This document shows, in pieces, positions 1-8,788 of a stretch of 64,000 bases of DNA (the first letter of the stretch is position 1; every line of letters starts with the position of its first letter). A program made the position numbers and the translations under genes. Below the pieces are notes generated by a model, which was not told the origin of the DNA, made no database searches, and saw only the letters and a program-made list of their open reading frames with translations. The stretch comes from an uncultured Microbacterium sp. (GTDB taxonomy: Bacteria > Actinomycetota > Actinomycetes > Actinomycetales > Microbacteriaceae): NCBI RefSeq assembly GCF_947489255.1, contig NZ_CANLCY010000001.1, positions 372,001 to 436,000 on the forward strand, given 5' to 3'.

Positions 1-3
1 CCC

Positions 4-234
4 GTGCGGGCCGTGCTGCTGGCGGTGGCGACGGCGATCGCCGTCGCGCTGATCGGCGTCGCGGCTCTCCTGCTCGGCTTCCTCGTCACGGGATGGCTCG
101 GAGCCTTCGCAACCTGGGTCGTCGGCGGGGCGCTGGTCGCCGTGCTCGTACACGCCTGGGCGCGGCTCGCCGCGCGTCGGCGCCCCACGGATCAGCCGCT
201 CGCGCGGGTCAGACCCGACGCCGTCGCGCGGTGA
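4..234 (+). CDS. small membrane protein, possibly 5'-truncated
   Basis: A reading frame of 76 residues opens at a GTG almost at the window edge, so the true start may lie upstream. It has two hydrophobic segments (about residues 4-28 and 32-50) followed by a short Arg-rich basic tail, as expected of a small integral membrane protein with a cytoplasmic C-terminus. No family is recognised. Its 3' end overlaps the convergent pirin gene by 26 bases, a common arrangement in this compact genome. Function unknown; reality of the gene is supported mainly by its hydrophobic pattern. Confidence 0.5.
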   Translation: MRAVLLAVATAIAVALIGVAALLLGFLVTGWLGAFATWVVGGALVAVLVHAWARLAARRRPTDQPLARVRPDAVAR

Positions 235-1231
235 GGCGCACCGCGGGCAGCGGAGGCGCCGGAATGCGCTCGGGACCGTGGTCGACGACCTCGCCGAACC
301 GCGCCCCGCGGGCCTCCCACTCCTCGCGCGCCGCGACGATCTCGTCGTGCGTGCGGCCGACGAAGTTCCACCACATGACGATGTCGGCCTCGAAGGGCTC
401 GCCGCCCAGCAGGAACACCCGGGCGCCCTCGTCGCTGCGCAGCTCGAGGTGATCGCGACCGGTGCCGAGGTAGACCAACCGCGTGTGATCGACGGATGCC
501 GTGGACCCCGCCTCGAGCGCCGGCGCCGGTCGTCTCGCGGCATCGGCGTCGACGGCATCCACGCCGGTCACCGCCTCGGCGGTACCGGTCATTCCGTAGA
601 CGGCGTACTCCCAGTCGTCCCGCAGCGGCACGCGAACCCTCGCTCCCGCGGGCAGGCGCACTTCCGCGCCCACGATCGGCGTGTGGACGGTCGCGGGGGA
701 GACCACCGTGTCCAACTCGCCCATCACCACGACCGCGTCGGCGCCGCCGCCGAGGTCGAGCACGGGCAGGTCGTCGTGTCGCTCGAACGCGGGGGCGCCG
801 TGCCGTCGTGATTCGGGGAGCGCCACCCACAGCTGCAGGGCGTCGAGGGGGATGGGGCCCTCGCCGACCGAGTACTCCGAGTGGGCGATGCCCGCGCCGC
901 TGGTCATGAGGTTCAGCGCGCCGGGGCGCACGACGACGTCGCTGCCCACGGTGTCGCGGTGCCGCACCTCGCCGATGATCGGCCACGTGACCGTCTGCAG
1001 ACCGATGTGGGGGTGCGGCTCGACGCGCATCAGGGTGTCCTGCGGACCGAACCGGTCGAGGAAGCACCATGCGCCGACCATCGGCAGCGAACGGTGCGGG
1101 AGCGTGCGGTGCACCTCCATGCCGCGCACCCCACCCAGCGGCACCTCGCGCGCCTCCACGACGAGCGCGCGCGGACCGTCGCATTCGACGGGGCCCTCCG
1201 CCTCGGGCGGGGCGACGTCGAGGCGGGTCAC
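209..1231 (-). CDS. pirin family protein
   Basis: A 340-residue cupin-fold protein of the pirin family. The N-terminal half carries the family signature: Pro-His-Pro-His-Ile-Gly followed about 45 residues later by Gly-Ile-Ala-His-Ser-Glu, which supply the three His and one Glu metal ligands known from characterised pirins. Pirins bind Fe or another metal; some act as quercetin dioxygenases, others as redox-sensing regulators, and the sequence does not tell which applies here. I chose the GTG at 1231 because it overlaps the stop of the upstream acetyltransferase gene by 4 bases (GTGA), implying translational coupling. The C-terminal region (about 230-340) is the second cupin barrel and is less conserved. 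Confidence 0.9.
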   Translation of the reverse strand: MTRLDVAPPEAEGPVECDGPRALVVEAREVPLGGVRGMEVHRTLPHRSLPMVGAWCFLDRFGPQDTLMRVEPHPHIGLQTVTWPIIGEVRHRDTVGSDVVVRPGALNLMTSGAGIAHSEYSVGEGPIPLDALQLWVALPESRRHGAPAFERHDDLPVLDLGGGADAVVVMGELDTVVSPATVHTPIVGAEVRLPAGARVRVPLRDDWEYAVYGMTGTAEAVTGVDAVDADAARRPAPALEAGSTASVDHTRLVYLGTGRDHLELRSDEGARVFLLGGEPFEADIVMWWNFVGRTHDEIVAAREEWEARGARFGEVVDHGPERIPAPPLPAVRLTARRRRV

Positions 1232-1539
1232 GACGCCTCGTCGACGCCCTCGGGCCACTCCACCGAGAGGCCCTCGACGTCGTGCTCGCCGAGGTAGTGC
1301 GCCACGAACGGGCAGGAGGGGATGACGGTGTCGCCGCGCCGCGCGAGATCGCTCAACGCCTCGCTCGCGAGCTTCGAGCCGAGACCCTTCCCCTTGAAGG
1401 CCGGGTCGATCTCGGTGTGGGGGAGCTCGACGCGGTCGCCCGCGGGCTCGAACTCGAGGAACCCGCCGAGCTCGTCGCCCACGTGGATCTCGTAGCGGTG
1501 CGCCTCGTCGTTGCGGGTCACGGTCAGGTCGTCGGCCAT
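1228..1539 (-). CDS. small GNAT-family N-acetyltransferase (COG2388 type)
   Basis: A 103-residue protein of the minimal GNAT family. The central segment with Glu-Ile-Asp-Pro-x-Phe-Lys-Gly-Lys-Gly-Leu-Gly-Ser matches the acetyl-CoA pyrophosphate-binding loop (R/Q-x-x-G-x-G/A equivalent), and a late Cys-Pro-Phe-Val motif is typical of this short subfamily. The family binds acetyl-CoA; its acceptor substrate is generally unknown. It is the first gene of a two-gene leftward operon with the pirin, joined by a 4-base overlap. The ATG at 1539 is preceded on the minus strand by a GGAG-like ribosome binding site. Confidence 0.88.
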   Translation of the reverse strand: MADDLTVTRNDEAHRYEIHVGDELGGFLEFEPAGDRVELPHTEIDPAFKGKGLGSKLASEALSDLARRGDTVIPSCPFVAHYLGEHDVEGLSVEWPEGVDEAS

Positions 1540-1649
1540 GGGGTCTCCTGTCGTCGGTGCTCACAGCAACGTATGCGCTGGCATGGATGTTCCGCCATCC
1601 CTGGACACGGGCGCCGCTGAGCATCACCGTTCGGCCGCGGGCGGCCGCC

Positions 1650-1670
1650 CGCCACGTCCAGACCGTGGCG
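1650..1670 (-). terminator. hairpin downstream of the CGNR gene
   Basis: Perfect 7-bp inverted repeat CGCCACG / CGTGGCG with a 7-base loop lies just past the 3' end of the leftward zinc-finger gene. There is no clear U tract, so its role as a terminator is tentative. Confidence 0.4.
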
Positions 1671-1674
1671 CCCC

Positions 1675-2190
1675 TCAGGAGCGGGCGCGATGCCGCCGGA
1701 CGGCGGCCCGGTTCGCGCACCGCACCGAGCAGTAGCGCTGACGGCCGTTCCGCGTGACGTCGACCACCACCCGGTCGCAGGGCTCCGATGCGCAGCGGCC
1801 GAGGCGGTCCATCCCGCGGGTGACGAGGTGCAGCGAGGTCCCCACCGAGATGACGGCCGCGAGCACGCGCGGCAGCGCCTCGTCGCTGTCGCGGTAGTGC
1901 AGGTGCCACCCCTCACCGTCGTGATCCGTGAGACGCGGATACGCCGCGACGGCGGCCATCTGCTCGTTCAGCAGCGCGGCCCGTCCGGCCGGGTCGGCCT
2001 CATCCACGACGCGCAGCCACTCGTCGACGACCGCTCGCGTCCTCTCGTGATCGTCGGATGCCACGGGGAAGCGCATCGTCATCCCCATCTCGATCGTCCG
2101 CTCCTCGATCCCCGCGCGGTCATCCGGCCACTCGTTCGCGAGCGAGGCGGCGAGCAGGACCGCGTACTCCCCGTAAGGGTTGAGATGCAT
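1675..2190 (-). CDS. CGNR zinc finger domain protein (ABATE domain regulator)
   Basis: A 171-residue protein with the two-part layout of the CGNR family: an N-terminal helical ABATE region (putative stress-induced regulator, about residues 1-115) and a C-terminal zinc finger with Cys-Ala-x4-Cys-Asp-Arg then Arg-x3-Tyr-Cys-Ser-x2-Cys-Ala-Asn-Arg. The variant here reads C-A-N-R rather than the canonical C-G-N-R. Members are putative DNA-binding transcription regulators; the target is unknown. The ATG at 2190 begins the conserved Met-His-Leu-Asn-Pro-Tyr-Gly start. It is divergently placed from the next small gene, 25 bases away, so the two share a very short promoter region. Confidence 0.85.
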   Translation of the reverse strand: MHLNPYGEYAVLLAASLANEWPDDRAGIEERTIEMGMTMRFPVASDDHERTRAVVDEWLRVVDEADPAGRAALLNEQMAAVAAYPRLTDHDGEGWHLHYRDSDEALPRVLAAVISVGTSLHLVTRGMDRLGRCASEPCDRVVVDVTRNGRQRYCSVRCANRAAVRRHRARS

Positions 2191-2215
2191 AAGGGCATTA
2201 CAACACGCTGGGATC

Positions 2216-2410
2216 ATGACCGCCTCCCGAACCCGATCGGCCGCCGCCGCGGCATCCGTCCACGAGCACGGCTGGGTCACCGAATCGGTGCACGCCACGA
2301 GCGCCGGACGCGTGCGATACGTGCGCTGCGCGGGGTGCGACGCCTGGCGCGTGGATGCCGATGAGGCGGCGGCGATACCGCCCACCGCCGTCTCGCGTGT
2401 CATCAAGTGA
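2216..2410 (+). CDS. small conserved CxxC protein
   Basis: A 64-residue protein starting at ATG 2216. After an Ala/Ser-rich N-terminus it has a compact domain with the pattern Trp-Val-Thr-Glu-Ser-x-His-x-Thr-Ser-x-Gly then Tyr-Val-Arg-Cys-x2-Cys, resembling half of a zinc ribbon. Proteins of this look occur as hypotheticals in actinomycetes, to my recollection; no function is known. Divergent from the CGNR gene. The composition and the codon-position GC pattern fit a real gene, but its small size limits confidence. Confidence 0.55.
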   Translation: MTASRTRSAAAAASVHEHGWVTESVHATSAGRVRYVRCAGCDAWRVDADEAAAIPPTAVSRVIK

Positions 2411-2492
2411 CGTCGACGAGGCGTCGTCTGCTGCTCGGCGTCGGAGGGTTCGCGGCTGTGTGAGGCGCCACCCGTCGGGGCCACCCGCACGG

Positions 2493-2520
2493 TAGCGTCG
2501 AGGAGGACCGTCGACGGAGG
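2493..2520 (+). promoter_or_regulatory. putative -10 box and ribosome binding site of the FHA gene
   Basis: TAGCGT at 2493-2498 fits the actinobacterial -10 pattern TAnnnT. A purine-rich GACGGAGGACGC segment directly precedes the ATG at 2525 and supports that start. Confidence 0.4.
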
Positions 2521-2524
2521 ACGC

Positions 2525-3787
2525 ATGGATGCCCTGAGCCTGTTCGCCACGATCGCGGGAGCGGTGCTGGTGATCGCCCTCGTGCTGCACGTCTGGTACG
2601 CGATCGGGTTGTCGCGCGTGATCGCCGCGCACGGCGGCGAACCGTGGCGCGCGTGGGTGCCGCTCGTGAACGAGGCGGAGGTCTTCCGTCTGGGCCGCCT
2701 CGATCCGGTGCGGGCCGTGCTGCTGATCGTCCCGTTCGTCAACGTGTACGGGCTCGTGTTGAAGGCGACGGCGGCGAACCGGCTCGGCCGGGCCAGCGGT
2801 CGCGGGGCCGGGACGACGGCTCTCGCCGTGGTCCTGCCGCCCGCGTGGGCGATGGTCCTCGCGCGGACCTCGGAGACGACGGACGCCGAGCCCTCGGCGC
2901 GCCCGCAGATCGCCCTCGACGAGTCGGACCCCGCCGTCGGGACCGCGGGACCCATCGCGGCGGTCCCCGGAGCTCCGGCTGCCGCCGCCGCGGGCGGCCG
3001 ACGCGGCGCCTCCGAGCACGACGAGCCGTACGCGCCCCCCGCCCTGCCCGGGCCCCGCGAGATCGGTGCGGGCGCGCAAGCGGCGATCGTCGAGCCGGCC
3101 GCGACGACCGACCTCGCGGGTGGGGCGGGAGCGACCGCGACGTCGTCGAGCGCCACGCCTGCCACGGCGGCTCCGTCGATCGCTGCAGCTGCGCCGGCGG
3201 CTCCGGTGACGCGGATCCCCGAAGCCGTGTCGACGGGGTTCGCCGCGGCGCCGCCCGCGGCCGCCGATGCGCTGCCCTCCGGCGAACAGCCCTCTGACGC
3301 GCAGCCCTCCGGCGCGCAGCCCGACGACCTGACCGACGGTCGCGGCGACCACGTGTCGGAGACCACGGACTCCACGGCCGAACGCTCCGCCGGGCGCACC
3401 GACGTCGCCGCTCCCGTGGACGAGTCGACGCAGACCGCGCGTCCACGCTCGCGCCGCCGGGGGGAGTGGACCCTCGCTCTTCCCGACGGAGCCTCGGTCT
3501 CCCTCGCCGGCCGCACCGTGGTCCTGGGGCGCAAGCCCTCGAACGCCGACGAGGCGGTGCAGTACGTCGCCGTGCTCGACGACAGCCGCACGATGTCGAA
3601 GGAGCACGCCCGCCTCGACTGGACCGTCACCGGCTGGACGATCACCGACCTCGACTCCACCAACGGCGTCACCCTCGTCCACGACGACGGGCGCGTCGAA
3701 CGCCTCCCCGGCGGCGCCACGGCTCCTGTGCCGACCCGCTTCCGTCTCGGCGACGCCGACCTCCGGCTCCGCCCGACGGCGGGCTGA
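2525..3787 (+). CDS. membrane protein with DUF5684-like N-terminus and C-terminal FHA domain
   Basis: A 420-residue protein. Residues 1-115 hold three hydrophobic segments with the Trp-Arg-Ala-Trp-Val-Pro-Leu-Val-Asn pattern of DUF5684-type membrane domains. Residues 120-315 are a low-complexity Ala/Pro/Thr linker. Residues 320-418 form an FHA domain: Gly-Arg-Lys near the first loop, Ser-Lys-Glu-His in the second and Asp-x-Asp-Ser-Thr-Asn-Gly in the third, the residues that read phosphothreonine in known FHA domains. It therefore probably tethers a phosphopeptide reader to the membrane, responding to a Ser/Thr kinase encoded elsewhere. It sits beside, and on the opposite strand from, mycosin 1 of the type VII island, whose other arm also carries a membrane FHA protein. 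Confidence 0.85.
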   Translation: MDALSLFATIAGAVLVIALVLHVWYAIGLSRVIAAHGGEPWRAWVPLVNEAEVFRLGRLDPVRAVLLIVPFVNVYGLVLKATAANRLGRASGRGAGTTALAVVLPPAWAMVLARTSETTDAEPSARPQIALDESDPAVGTAGPIAAVPGAPAAAAAGGRRGASEHDEPYAPPALPGPREIGAGAQAAIVEPAATTDLAGGAGATATSSSATPATAAPSIAAAAPAAPVTRIPEAVSTGFAAAPPAAADALPSGEQPSDAQPSGAQPDDLTDGRGDHVSETTDSTAERSAGRTDVAAPVDESTQTARPRSRRRGEWTLALPDGASVSLAGRTVVLGRKPSNADEAVQYVAVLDDSRTMSKEHARLDWTVTGWTITDLDSTNGVTLVHDDGRVERLPGGATAPVPTRFRLGDADLRLRPTAG

Positions 3788-3976
3788 GCGCGGCGCAACG
3801 ATGGCCGCGGGGTCGATCACGGGGTCGCCCTCGCGTCTGCTCGACGGACGTGTCGATGACGCGAGCCGTCGGCGCGGCTGCGCCGGACGCGACGAGAGGC
3901 GCGGGGTCGCGCTGAATGGCGCGGACTCCCGTGCGGCCGGGTCGCCATCACCGGGCAGCGGACGTGCCGCCGGATC

Positions 3977-5320
3977 TCAGTCGGTGGCGGTGTCGTCGCC
4001 GTACAGCCCGCGCCCGGTCGGCGCCGGACGACGGGAGGCCGTGTCGTCACGCCGGCGACTGACGAACACCGCCATCGCCCCGATCGCGCCCAGCAGCACC
4101 AGCGCTCCCGCGCCGATGCCGGTCGCCATCGTGATGGCCGCGGCATCCGGGCCCGGACCCACCGCGATGCTCACCGGGGTCGGGGTTCCACTCGGCTCGG
4201 GCGAGGCGGACGAGGAGACGAACGGGCTCGAGGGTCCGCGAAGGCCCGATCCCGGGACGAGCACGATCGCGTCGTAAGGCTGCACCACGCCCCATCCCGA
4301 GGTGTTCGACCGTGCGTCGGGCTGCCCCCGCACCGCGGTCGCCTCGAGGCGGTACGCCCACTGGTCGGGCGTCTCGTCGGGGTGCGCTGACGCGACAAGC
4401 GCGGCGGCGGCCGACACGTACGCGGCCGCGTAGCTGGTCGCGGGTTGATCGCCCGACACCACGCAGTCGCCGCCCTGCGGCCACGACGAGGCGATGGCCT
4501 GGCCGGGGGCCGACAGCTTCACGTGCGATCCTCGGATGCTCGCGCTGGTGACGACGCCCGCCGAGTTGGTGGCCGCGACCCCGATCGCTCCGCGGAAACC
4601 GGCCGGGTAGCGCACGCCGTCGGAGTCGTCCTCCTCGACGGCCGCTTCGGAGTCGCGGTTGCCGGCACTGGCGACGACGAGACTGCCGCGATCGCGTGCA
4701 TAGGCGACGGCCGAGGCGAGGTTCCCGTCCTCCGCGGTCGTGCTCATCGAGACGTTGATGATCTGCGCGCCGAGGTCGGCGGCGATCCGGATGCCGTCGG
4801 CCATGCGCGCGGTGTTGGGGCCGAACCCCGCGTCCTTCTGCTGCTGCGACGTGCCGGCGAACACGCGGATCGGGAGGATCTTGGCATCCGGAGCGAGACC
4901 CTGCACCCCCGAATCCGGGATGATCTGCGCCGCGATCTGACCGGCGATGACCGTACCGTGGCCGTAGTAGTCGGTCCGTGCGACGGCGTCGGTCCCGTCG
5001 GGCACGAGATTGATCCCCGGGAGCACGGAGGCGTCGAGGTGGGGGTTCGGGGCCACGCCGGAGTCGACGACGGCCACCACCACGCCCGCGCCCTTGGTGA
5101 TCTCCCACGCGGCGGCGCTCTGCAGCTGCCCGAGGGCCGGCGGCGTGTCGGAGACGCGCGTCGAGGCGACGCAGCCGTCATCCGAGGCCGCGAGCACGGG
5201 AACGGTGCCGATGCGGCTCGCGATCGGGGCGGCGTTCGCGACGGAGGGCGCTCCCGAGACCGCGATCCCCACGACGAGGGCGAGCGCGCCGAGACGCGCG
5301 GCCCCGACGCGACGGATCAC
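3977..5320 (-). CDS. mycP: type VII secretion-associated mycosin (S8 serine protease)
   Basis: A 447-residue subtilisin-family protease. A signal peptide covers about residues 1-31 (hydrophobic core, Ala-Asn-Ala-Ala cleavage region). The catalytic triad is Asp86 (Val-Val-Asp-Ser-Gly), His121 (Gly-His-Gly-Thr) and Ser296 (Ala-Thr-Ser-Tyr-Ala-Ala), with oxyanion Asn221 in Ala-Gly-Asn. A C-terminal transmembrane helix (about 405-425) and short basic tail anchor it, as in mycobacterial MycP. MycP is a periplasm-side core component that stabilises ESX complexes and trims substrates. Last gene of the leftward operon; GTG start at 5320 overlaps the eccB stop by 4 bases. The TDA-type coupling runs throughout this operon. 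Confidence 0.95.
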   Translation of the reverse strand: MIRRVGAARLGALALVVGIAVSGAPSVANAAPIASRIGTVPVLAASDDGCVASTRVSDTPPALGQLQSAAAWEITKGAGVVVAVVDSGVAPNPHLDASVLPGINLVPDGTDAVARTDYYGHGTVIAGQIAAQIIPDSGVQGLAPDAKILPIRVFAGTSQQQKDAGFGPNTARMADGIRIAADLGAQIINVSMSTTAEDGNLASAVAYARDRGSLVVASAGNRDSEAAVEEDDSDGVRYPAGFRGAIGVAATNSAGVVTSASIRGSHVKLSAPGQAIASSWPQGGDCVVSGDQPATSYAAAYVSAAAALVASAHPDETPDQWAYRLEATAVRGQPDARSNTSGWGVVQPYDAIVLVPGSGLRGPSSPFVSSSASPEPSGTPTPVSIAVGPGPDAAAITMATGIGAGALVLLGAIGAMAVFVSRRRDDTASRRPAPTGRGLYGDDTATD

Positions 5321-6645
5321 TTCGCCTCCGGGGTGCGCTGCGCGGCGCTCTCGCTCAGCGACGGGCCGGTCGCCAGCAGGGCCGTCCACCCGTCGGGGAT
5401 CGAGCCGATGTCGCCGGACGAGTAGCCCAGCCGGGCGATGGTCTCGTCGTTCGCGTTCGGTAGCGGATAGGCGGTGCCCGTGGCATCCACCAGGGTCAGC
5501 ACGCTGGTGCTCTGGTCGCCGCGTCCGCCCGCGCGCACGAGGGCGCCATGGCTGGGGTCGACACGCACGCCCGGTGAGACGGTCGTCGAGACCGGCTGCG
5601 TGGCCAGGGTGGTCACGGCCTGCCCCTCGCCGCCCTCGAGGACGGCACAGGGGCGCTGTCCGCTCGGGACCGTCTCGAAGCCCGTCGACGGCCACTGGTC
5701 GCCGATGCCCTTCGAAGCCGTCGCCAGGCCGCGGATCTCGCTGCCGGTCACCTCGGTGACCTCGCCCTTGAGGGCGCTGCCGCTGCCGAGCTGATACAGC
5801 TGCCACGCGAGCGGGGACAGGGTCTCGAGGACCCCACCGGTCTGCACGAGGAACCGCTCGTCCTCGGGGGCGCCCGCCTGACGCACGACCTGGCCCACGC
5901 GCAGCGACGTGCCCGAGACGCTCTCGCCGTAGTTCTTCAGCGTGATCGGGGTCAGCGCGGTGCCCGCGGTGAAGAGGTCGAGCCACGACGCCGGAACCGT
6001 GATCGGGTCGAGCGCGGAGATGCCCGCGGCGCGCAGGACGGCGTCGGGATCCTCGCTCGACACGGCGAAGCTCCGCTCACCCCGGATGACGTGCAGGATG
6101 CCGTCGACCGAGACGACGACGGCTCGTTCCGGCGCGGGAGTGGGGCCGGTCGACGTCGAGACGCGCACGTCGAGCGACGCGTCGTCGGACACGCACGCGC
6201 TCCACCCCGTGTTGACCAGGCCCGACACGGGCGGCAGCTCGTCGGGGGCGCCGGTGATGCCGAGCGTGTCGCCGACGGGGGTACCCGCGAGGGTGGCCTG
6301 GTCGGTCGAGATCACGCCGTACTCGTTCGCCGGGAGCAGCAGGCGGGCGCTGGCGGTGTTGATGACGGGGTGCAGGGTGCCGTCGACGGTGACGAAACGG
6401 GCGCCGGTGTCGGAGACGAGCACGAGCTTGCCGTTCTCCCATCCGGTGGGAAGCCCCGGGCGGATGAGCCCGTAGAAGACCCCGACGAGCACCACGATGA
6501 CCGTGAGCGCGATCGCGGCGATGACGGCGCGCAGGGGAGCGGTGGGCTGCAGTTCTTTGCCGCCCGGGGCTCCGCTGACGAAGGCGGTGAGCAGGCGGCG
6601 GCGCGAGAAGTTCTGCGCCTCGATCAGGTCGCCCTTGGTGGCCAT
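5317..6645 (-). CDS. eccB: type VII secretion protein EccB
   Basis: A 442-residue protein with the EccB layout: a short cytosolic N-terminus with Phe-Ser-Arg-Arg-Arg-Leu-Leu-x-Ala-Phe-x-Ser-Gly, one transmembrane helix at about residues 44-66, then a large extracytoplasmic region built from EccB repeats. EccB is a core membrane subunit of ESX complexes and its outer domain contacts MycP. The ATG at 6645 starts Met-Ala-Thr-Lys-Gly-Asp-Leu, the usual EccB beginning; a longer upstream extension in frame would run into the eccD 3' end and lacks family similarity. It lies 4 bases after eccD and overlaps mycP, so eccD-eccB-mycP are one transcription unit. Confidence 0.95.
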   Translation of the reverse strand: MATKGDLIEAQNFSRRRLLTAFVSGAPGGKELQPTAPLRAVIAAIALTVIVVLVGVFYGLIRPGLPTGWENGKLVLVSDTGARFVTVDGTLHPVINTASARLLLPANEYGVISTDQATLAGTPVGDTLGITGAPDELPPVSGLVNTGWSACVSDDASLDVRVSTSTGPTPAPERAVVVSVDGILHVIRGERSFAVSSEDPDAVLRAAGISALDPITVPASWLDLFTAGTALTPITLKNYGESVSGTSLRVGQVVRQAGAPEDERFLVQTGGVLETLSPLAWQLYQLGSGSALKGEVTEVTGSEIRGLATASKGIGDQWPSTGFETVPSGQRPCAVLEGGEGQAVTTLATQPVSTTVSPGVRVDPSHGALVRAGGRGDQSTSVLTLVDATGTAYPLPNANDETIARLGYSSGDIGSIPDGWTALLATGPSLSESAAQRTPEAK

Positions 6646-6649
6646 CGCG

Positions 6650-7984
6650 TCAGGCCAGTCCGGCCGAGATGACCGCGAGCGGCAGCAGCGCGGCGAGCAC
6701 GAGCAGTTCCGCGGTGTCGGCCACACGGATGAGGCGCAGACGGGTCTTCGGCGCGAGCAGGGTGATGGTCACGACGCTGACGGTCGCGATGAGCAGCACG
6801 ACCAGGATGCCGACCCGCAGCCCCGGCTGCGCGAGAGAGGCCACGACGCCCGCGACGACGAGCCCCAGGATGCCGGTGGCCATGACGGTCAGGACGCCCG
6901 AGCGCGCATAGGTCTGCCGTGACGGGAACATCATGCCGGCGAAGGCGAGGGCGCACACGAGCGCACCCGTGGCGTTCTGGGCCGCGACGAGGGGAGTGGC
7001 GACCAGGATCGCCGCCGCGAGGGCCAGGCGCAGCGCGATGAGGATGCGCTTGCCCTGCGCGACGCGGGCGGCGACGTCATCGGCGTCGATCGGCTGCGGG
7101 TCGGCGAAGATCTCGACGTCGTTCTGCGGGGAGGCCACGCGCAGGCGTGTGGTGCTCATCGCAAGCCACGGCAGAGCCCCCGCGAGCGTCGCGACGATTC
7201 CGACCATGAGCGTCCACACCGTCGGGGCCGGGAAGAACGCGGCGAGCGTGCCGGTGACGCCGAGCGCGCCCCCGGCGACGAGCGGGGTCAGTTGCAGCTC
7301 GGCGCGCTCGCGGGTGAGCGCCAGGGCGACGCCGGCGATCACGAACGCCCCGCCTCCTGCGGCGGCCAGCGGCCAGCCCCACATGTCGAACGAGGCGGGG
7401 ATCGCGAGGAACCCCGCGACGGCGGCGAAGACGGATGCCGCCATGCCAAGCCCCTGGCCGGCTTCGCGCTGACCGAGCCGGGCGACCACGGCCGAGACGA
7501 CGAGCAGCACCACGGCACCGCCACCGGCGACGAGAGCCCCGAGCGGCAAGGCGCGGCCCGCGGCGAGCAGCAGCACCGCGCACACCCCGAGCAGGGCGAG
7601 GCTGACGGCCAGCGCGGTGCGGGCGTTGTCGCGCGTGGTCCACGGGCGGTTCTGCTGCGCGGTGGCGTCGATGACCGCCTCGACGATGTCGTCGTAGACG
7701 CGGGGCTGCGCCACGAGTCCTCCGCGCACCAGGGTGAGCACCTCGCCGTCGACGATGCCCTGGGCCGAGGCGCCGAGCGAGGGATCGACGGTGGACCCGT
7801 CGGCGCGCTGCAGGGCGTACCCGGCGGAGGTCATCGACGCGTCGAGAACCCCGAGCGAGCGGGCGAACCCGGGCAGGAACTCGATGACGGGCACCTGAGC
7901 GGGAATGGCGATGTCGAGCCGCCGCCCCTCGCTCTGCACGGAGAGTCGCAGCAGCGCTCGTGTCGCGTTCATGACGTCAGCCAT
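6650..7984 (-). CDS. eccD: type VII secretion integral membrane protein EccD
   Basis: A 444-residue protein. Residues 1-95 form a ubiquitin-like (YukD/EsaB-type) cytosolic domain, followed by 11 hydrophobic helices arranged as six, a cytosolic linker of about 60 residues, then five, which is the EccD pattern. In mycobacterial ESX structures two EccD copies form the membrane vestibule next to EccC and EccB. The start at ATG 7984 is the first Met; a second Met four codons on (7972) is possible. Downstream of a WXG100 gene and upstream of eccB. A second EccD-like gene with the same topology lies on the opposite strand at 13054-14418. Confidence 0.93.
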   Translation of the reverse strand: MADVMNATRALLRLSVQSEGRRLDIAIPAQVPVIEFLPGFARSLGVLDASMTSAGYALQRADGSTVDPSLGASAQGIVDGEVLTLVRGGLVAQPRVYDDIVEAVIDATAQQNRPWTTRDNARTALAVSLALLGVCAVLLLAAGRALPLGALVAGGGAVVLLVVSAVVARLGQREAGQGLGMAASVFAAVAGFLAIPASFDMWGWPLAAAGGGAFVIAGVALALTRERAELQLTPLVAGGALGVTGTLAAFFPAPTVWTLMVGIVATLAGALPWLAMSTTRLRVASPQNDVEIFADPQPIDADDVAARVAQGKRILIALRLALAAAILVATPLVAAQNATGALVCALAFAGMMFPSRQTYARSGVLTVMATGILGLVVAGVVASLAQPGLRVGILVVLLIATVSVVTITLLAPKTRLRLIRVADTAELLVLAALLPLAVISAGLA

Positions 7985-8140
7985 CCGCGGCCCCCTCTTT
8001 CCGGACCGAAGCCCCCTGCGGTCAGACCTCGAAATCCTATCGCCGCGGGTCGCGGCGGCGGTCGAGCGCCGAGCGGTGATCGCTCACCGCTCGGCGTTCA
8101 GCGCTGCGTGTTCGGCATCGGCCGCTCAGCGCCGAGCCGG

Positions 8141-8428
8141 TCACTGGAAGCGCGCGGCCGACGCCCGGTCGGCCGAGACGTAGTCGTCGGCGATCGAGTC
8201 GGTGGCGTTCGAGATGCGCGACAGGGCGTCGCGCATCTGCTCGAGGGTCGCGCTCCACTGCTGCTGGGCGTTGTTGTAGGCCGCCTGAGCGGTGCCCTCC
8301 CAACTCCCGCGCAAGCGCGAGACCTCGGCATCCAGTCCGCCGAGGGCGGCGTCGATGCGCGCGCTCTCGGAACGCAGCCGCGCGGCGGCGGCGTGCAGGG
8401 CTTCGGGGGTGACGCGGAGATCGCCCAT
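8141..8428 (-). CDS. WXG100 family protein, copy A2 (95 aa)
   Basis: A 95-residue all-helical hairpin protein with the turn motif Trp43-Glu-Gly and a C-terminal Tyr83-x3-Asp87 motif (the Y-x-x-x-D/E export signal of type VII substrates). It is closely similar to the 95-residue protein at 12134-12421, including the shared positions of Trp43 and Tyr83, so the two are paralogues. WXG100 proteins are secreted as antiparallel heterodimers; the partner is probably the protein at 8430-8747, encoded one base upstream. Of the pair, this member carries the export motif. Confidence 0.93.
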   Translation of the reverse strand: MGDLRVTPEALHAAAARLRSESARIDAALGGLDAEVSRLRGSWEGTAQAAYNNAQQQWSATLEQMRDALSRISNATDSIADDYVSADRASAARFQ

Positions 8429-8429
8429 C

Positions 8430-8747
8430 TCACTCTCCTCCGAGCAGCGAGCCGAGGCCCTGGATGGTGGTGCGGTGCTGCTCCTCGACCGCTTCCTGGT
8501 CGCTCGCGGTCGCGCGCAGGGCCGCGCTGAGGGTGACGAGCACGTCGTTCAGACGGGTGGCCCCGGCCGTCCACTGGTTCACGAGCGCGTTGTACGAGCT
8601 CGCGGCGTCGCCGGACCAGTTGGCGGCGAGCTCGTCGAGCTCGGCGAGCACGCGGCGGGCGCTGTCGCTGATGTCGGCGTGCGCGCCCATCACCACTTCG
8701 GCGCCACGGACGAGCGCGCCCTCTTGGGCGGAGATGCGATCAGACAT
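8430..8747 (-). CDS. WXG100 family protein, copy B2 (105 aa)
   Basis: A 105-residue WXG100 protein with Trp44-Ser-Gly at the helical turn and no Y-x-x-x-D/E tail, consistent with the non-signal partner of a heterodimer. It closely resembles the 103-residue protein at 12450-12761 (shared Ala-Gln-Glu-Gly-Ala-Leu start, Asp/Asn-Val-Leu-Val-Thr-Leu middle and Leu-Gly-Ser-Leu-Leu-Gly end). It is separated by one base from its presumed partner at 8141-8428. Location: between the Gly-rich putative substrate and eccD in the leftward operon. Confidence 0.93.
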   Translation of the reverse strand: MSDRISAQEGALVRGAEVVMGAHADISDSARRVLAELDELAANWSGDAASSYNALVNQWTAGATRLNDVLVTLSAALRATASDQEAVEEQHRTTIQGLGSLLGGE

Positions 8748-8788
8748 CGTCTTCCTTCTTGTCGGTCAGGGTCATCGGGCGACGAGGG

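Noticed and set aside
3788..3976. Small gene between the FHA gene and mycosin 1
   Set aside because: Frames here are short, Arg/Ala-rich, lack ribosome binding sites and mostly continue antisense into mycP.
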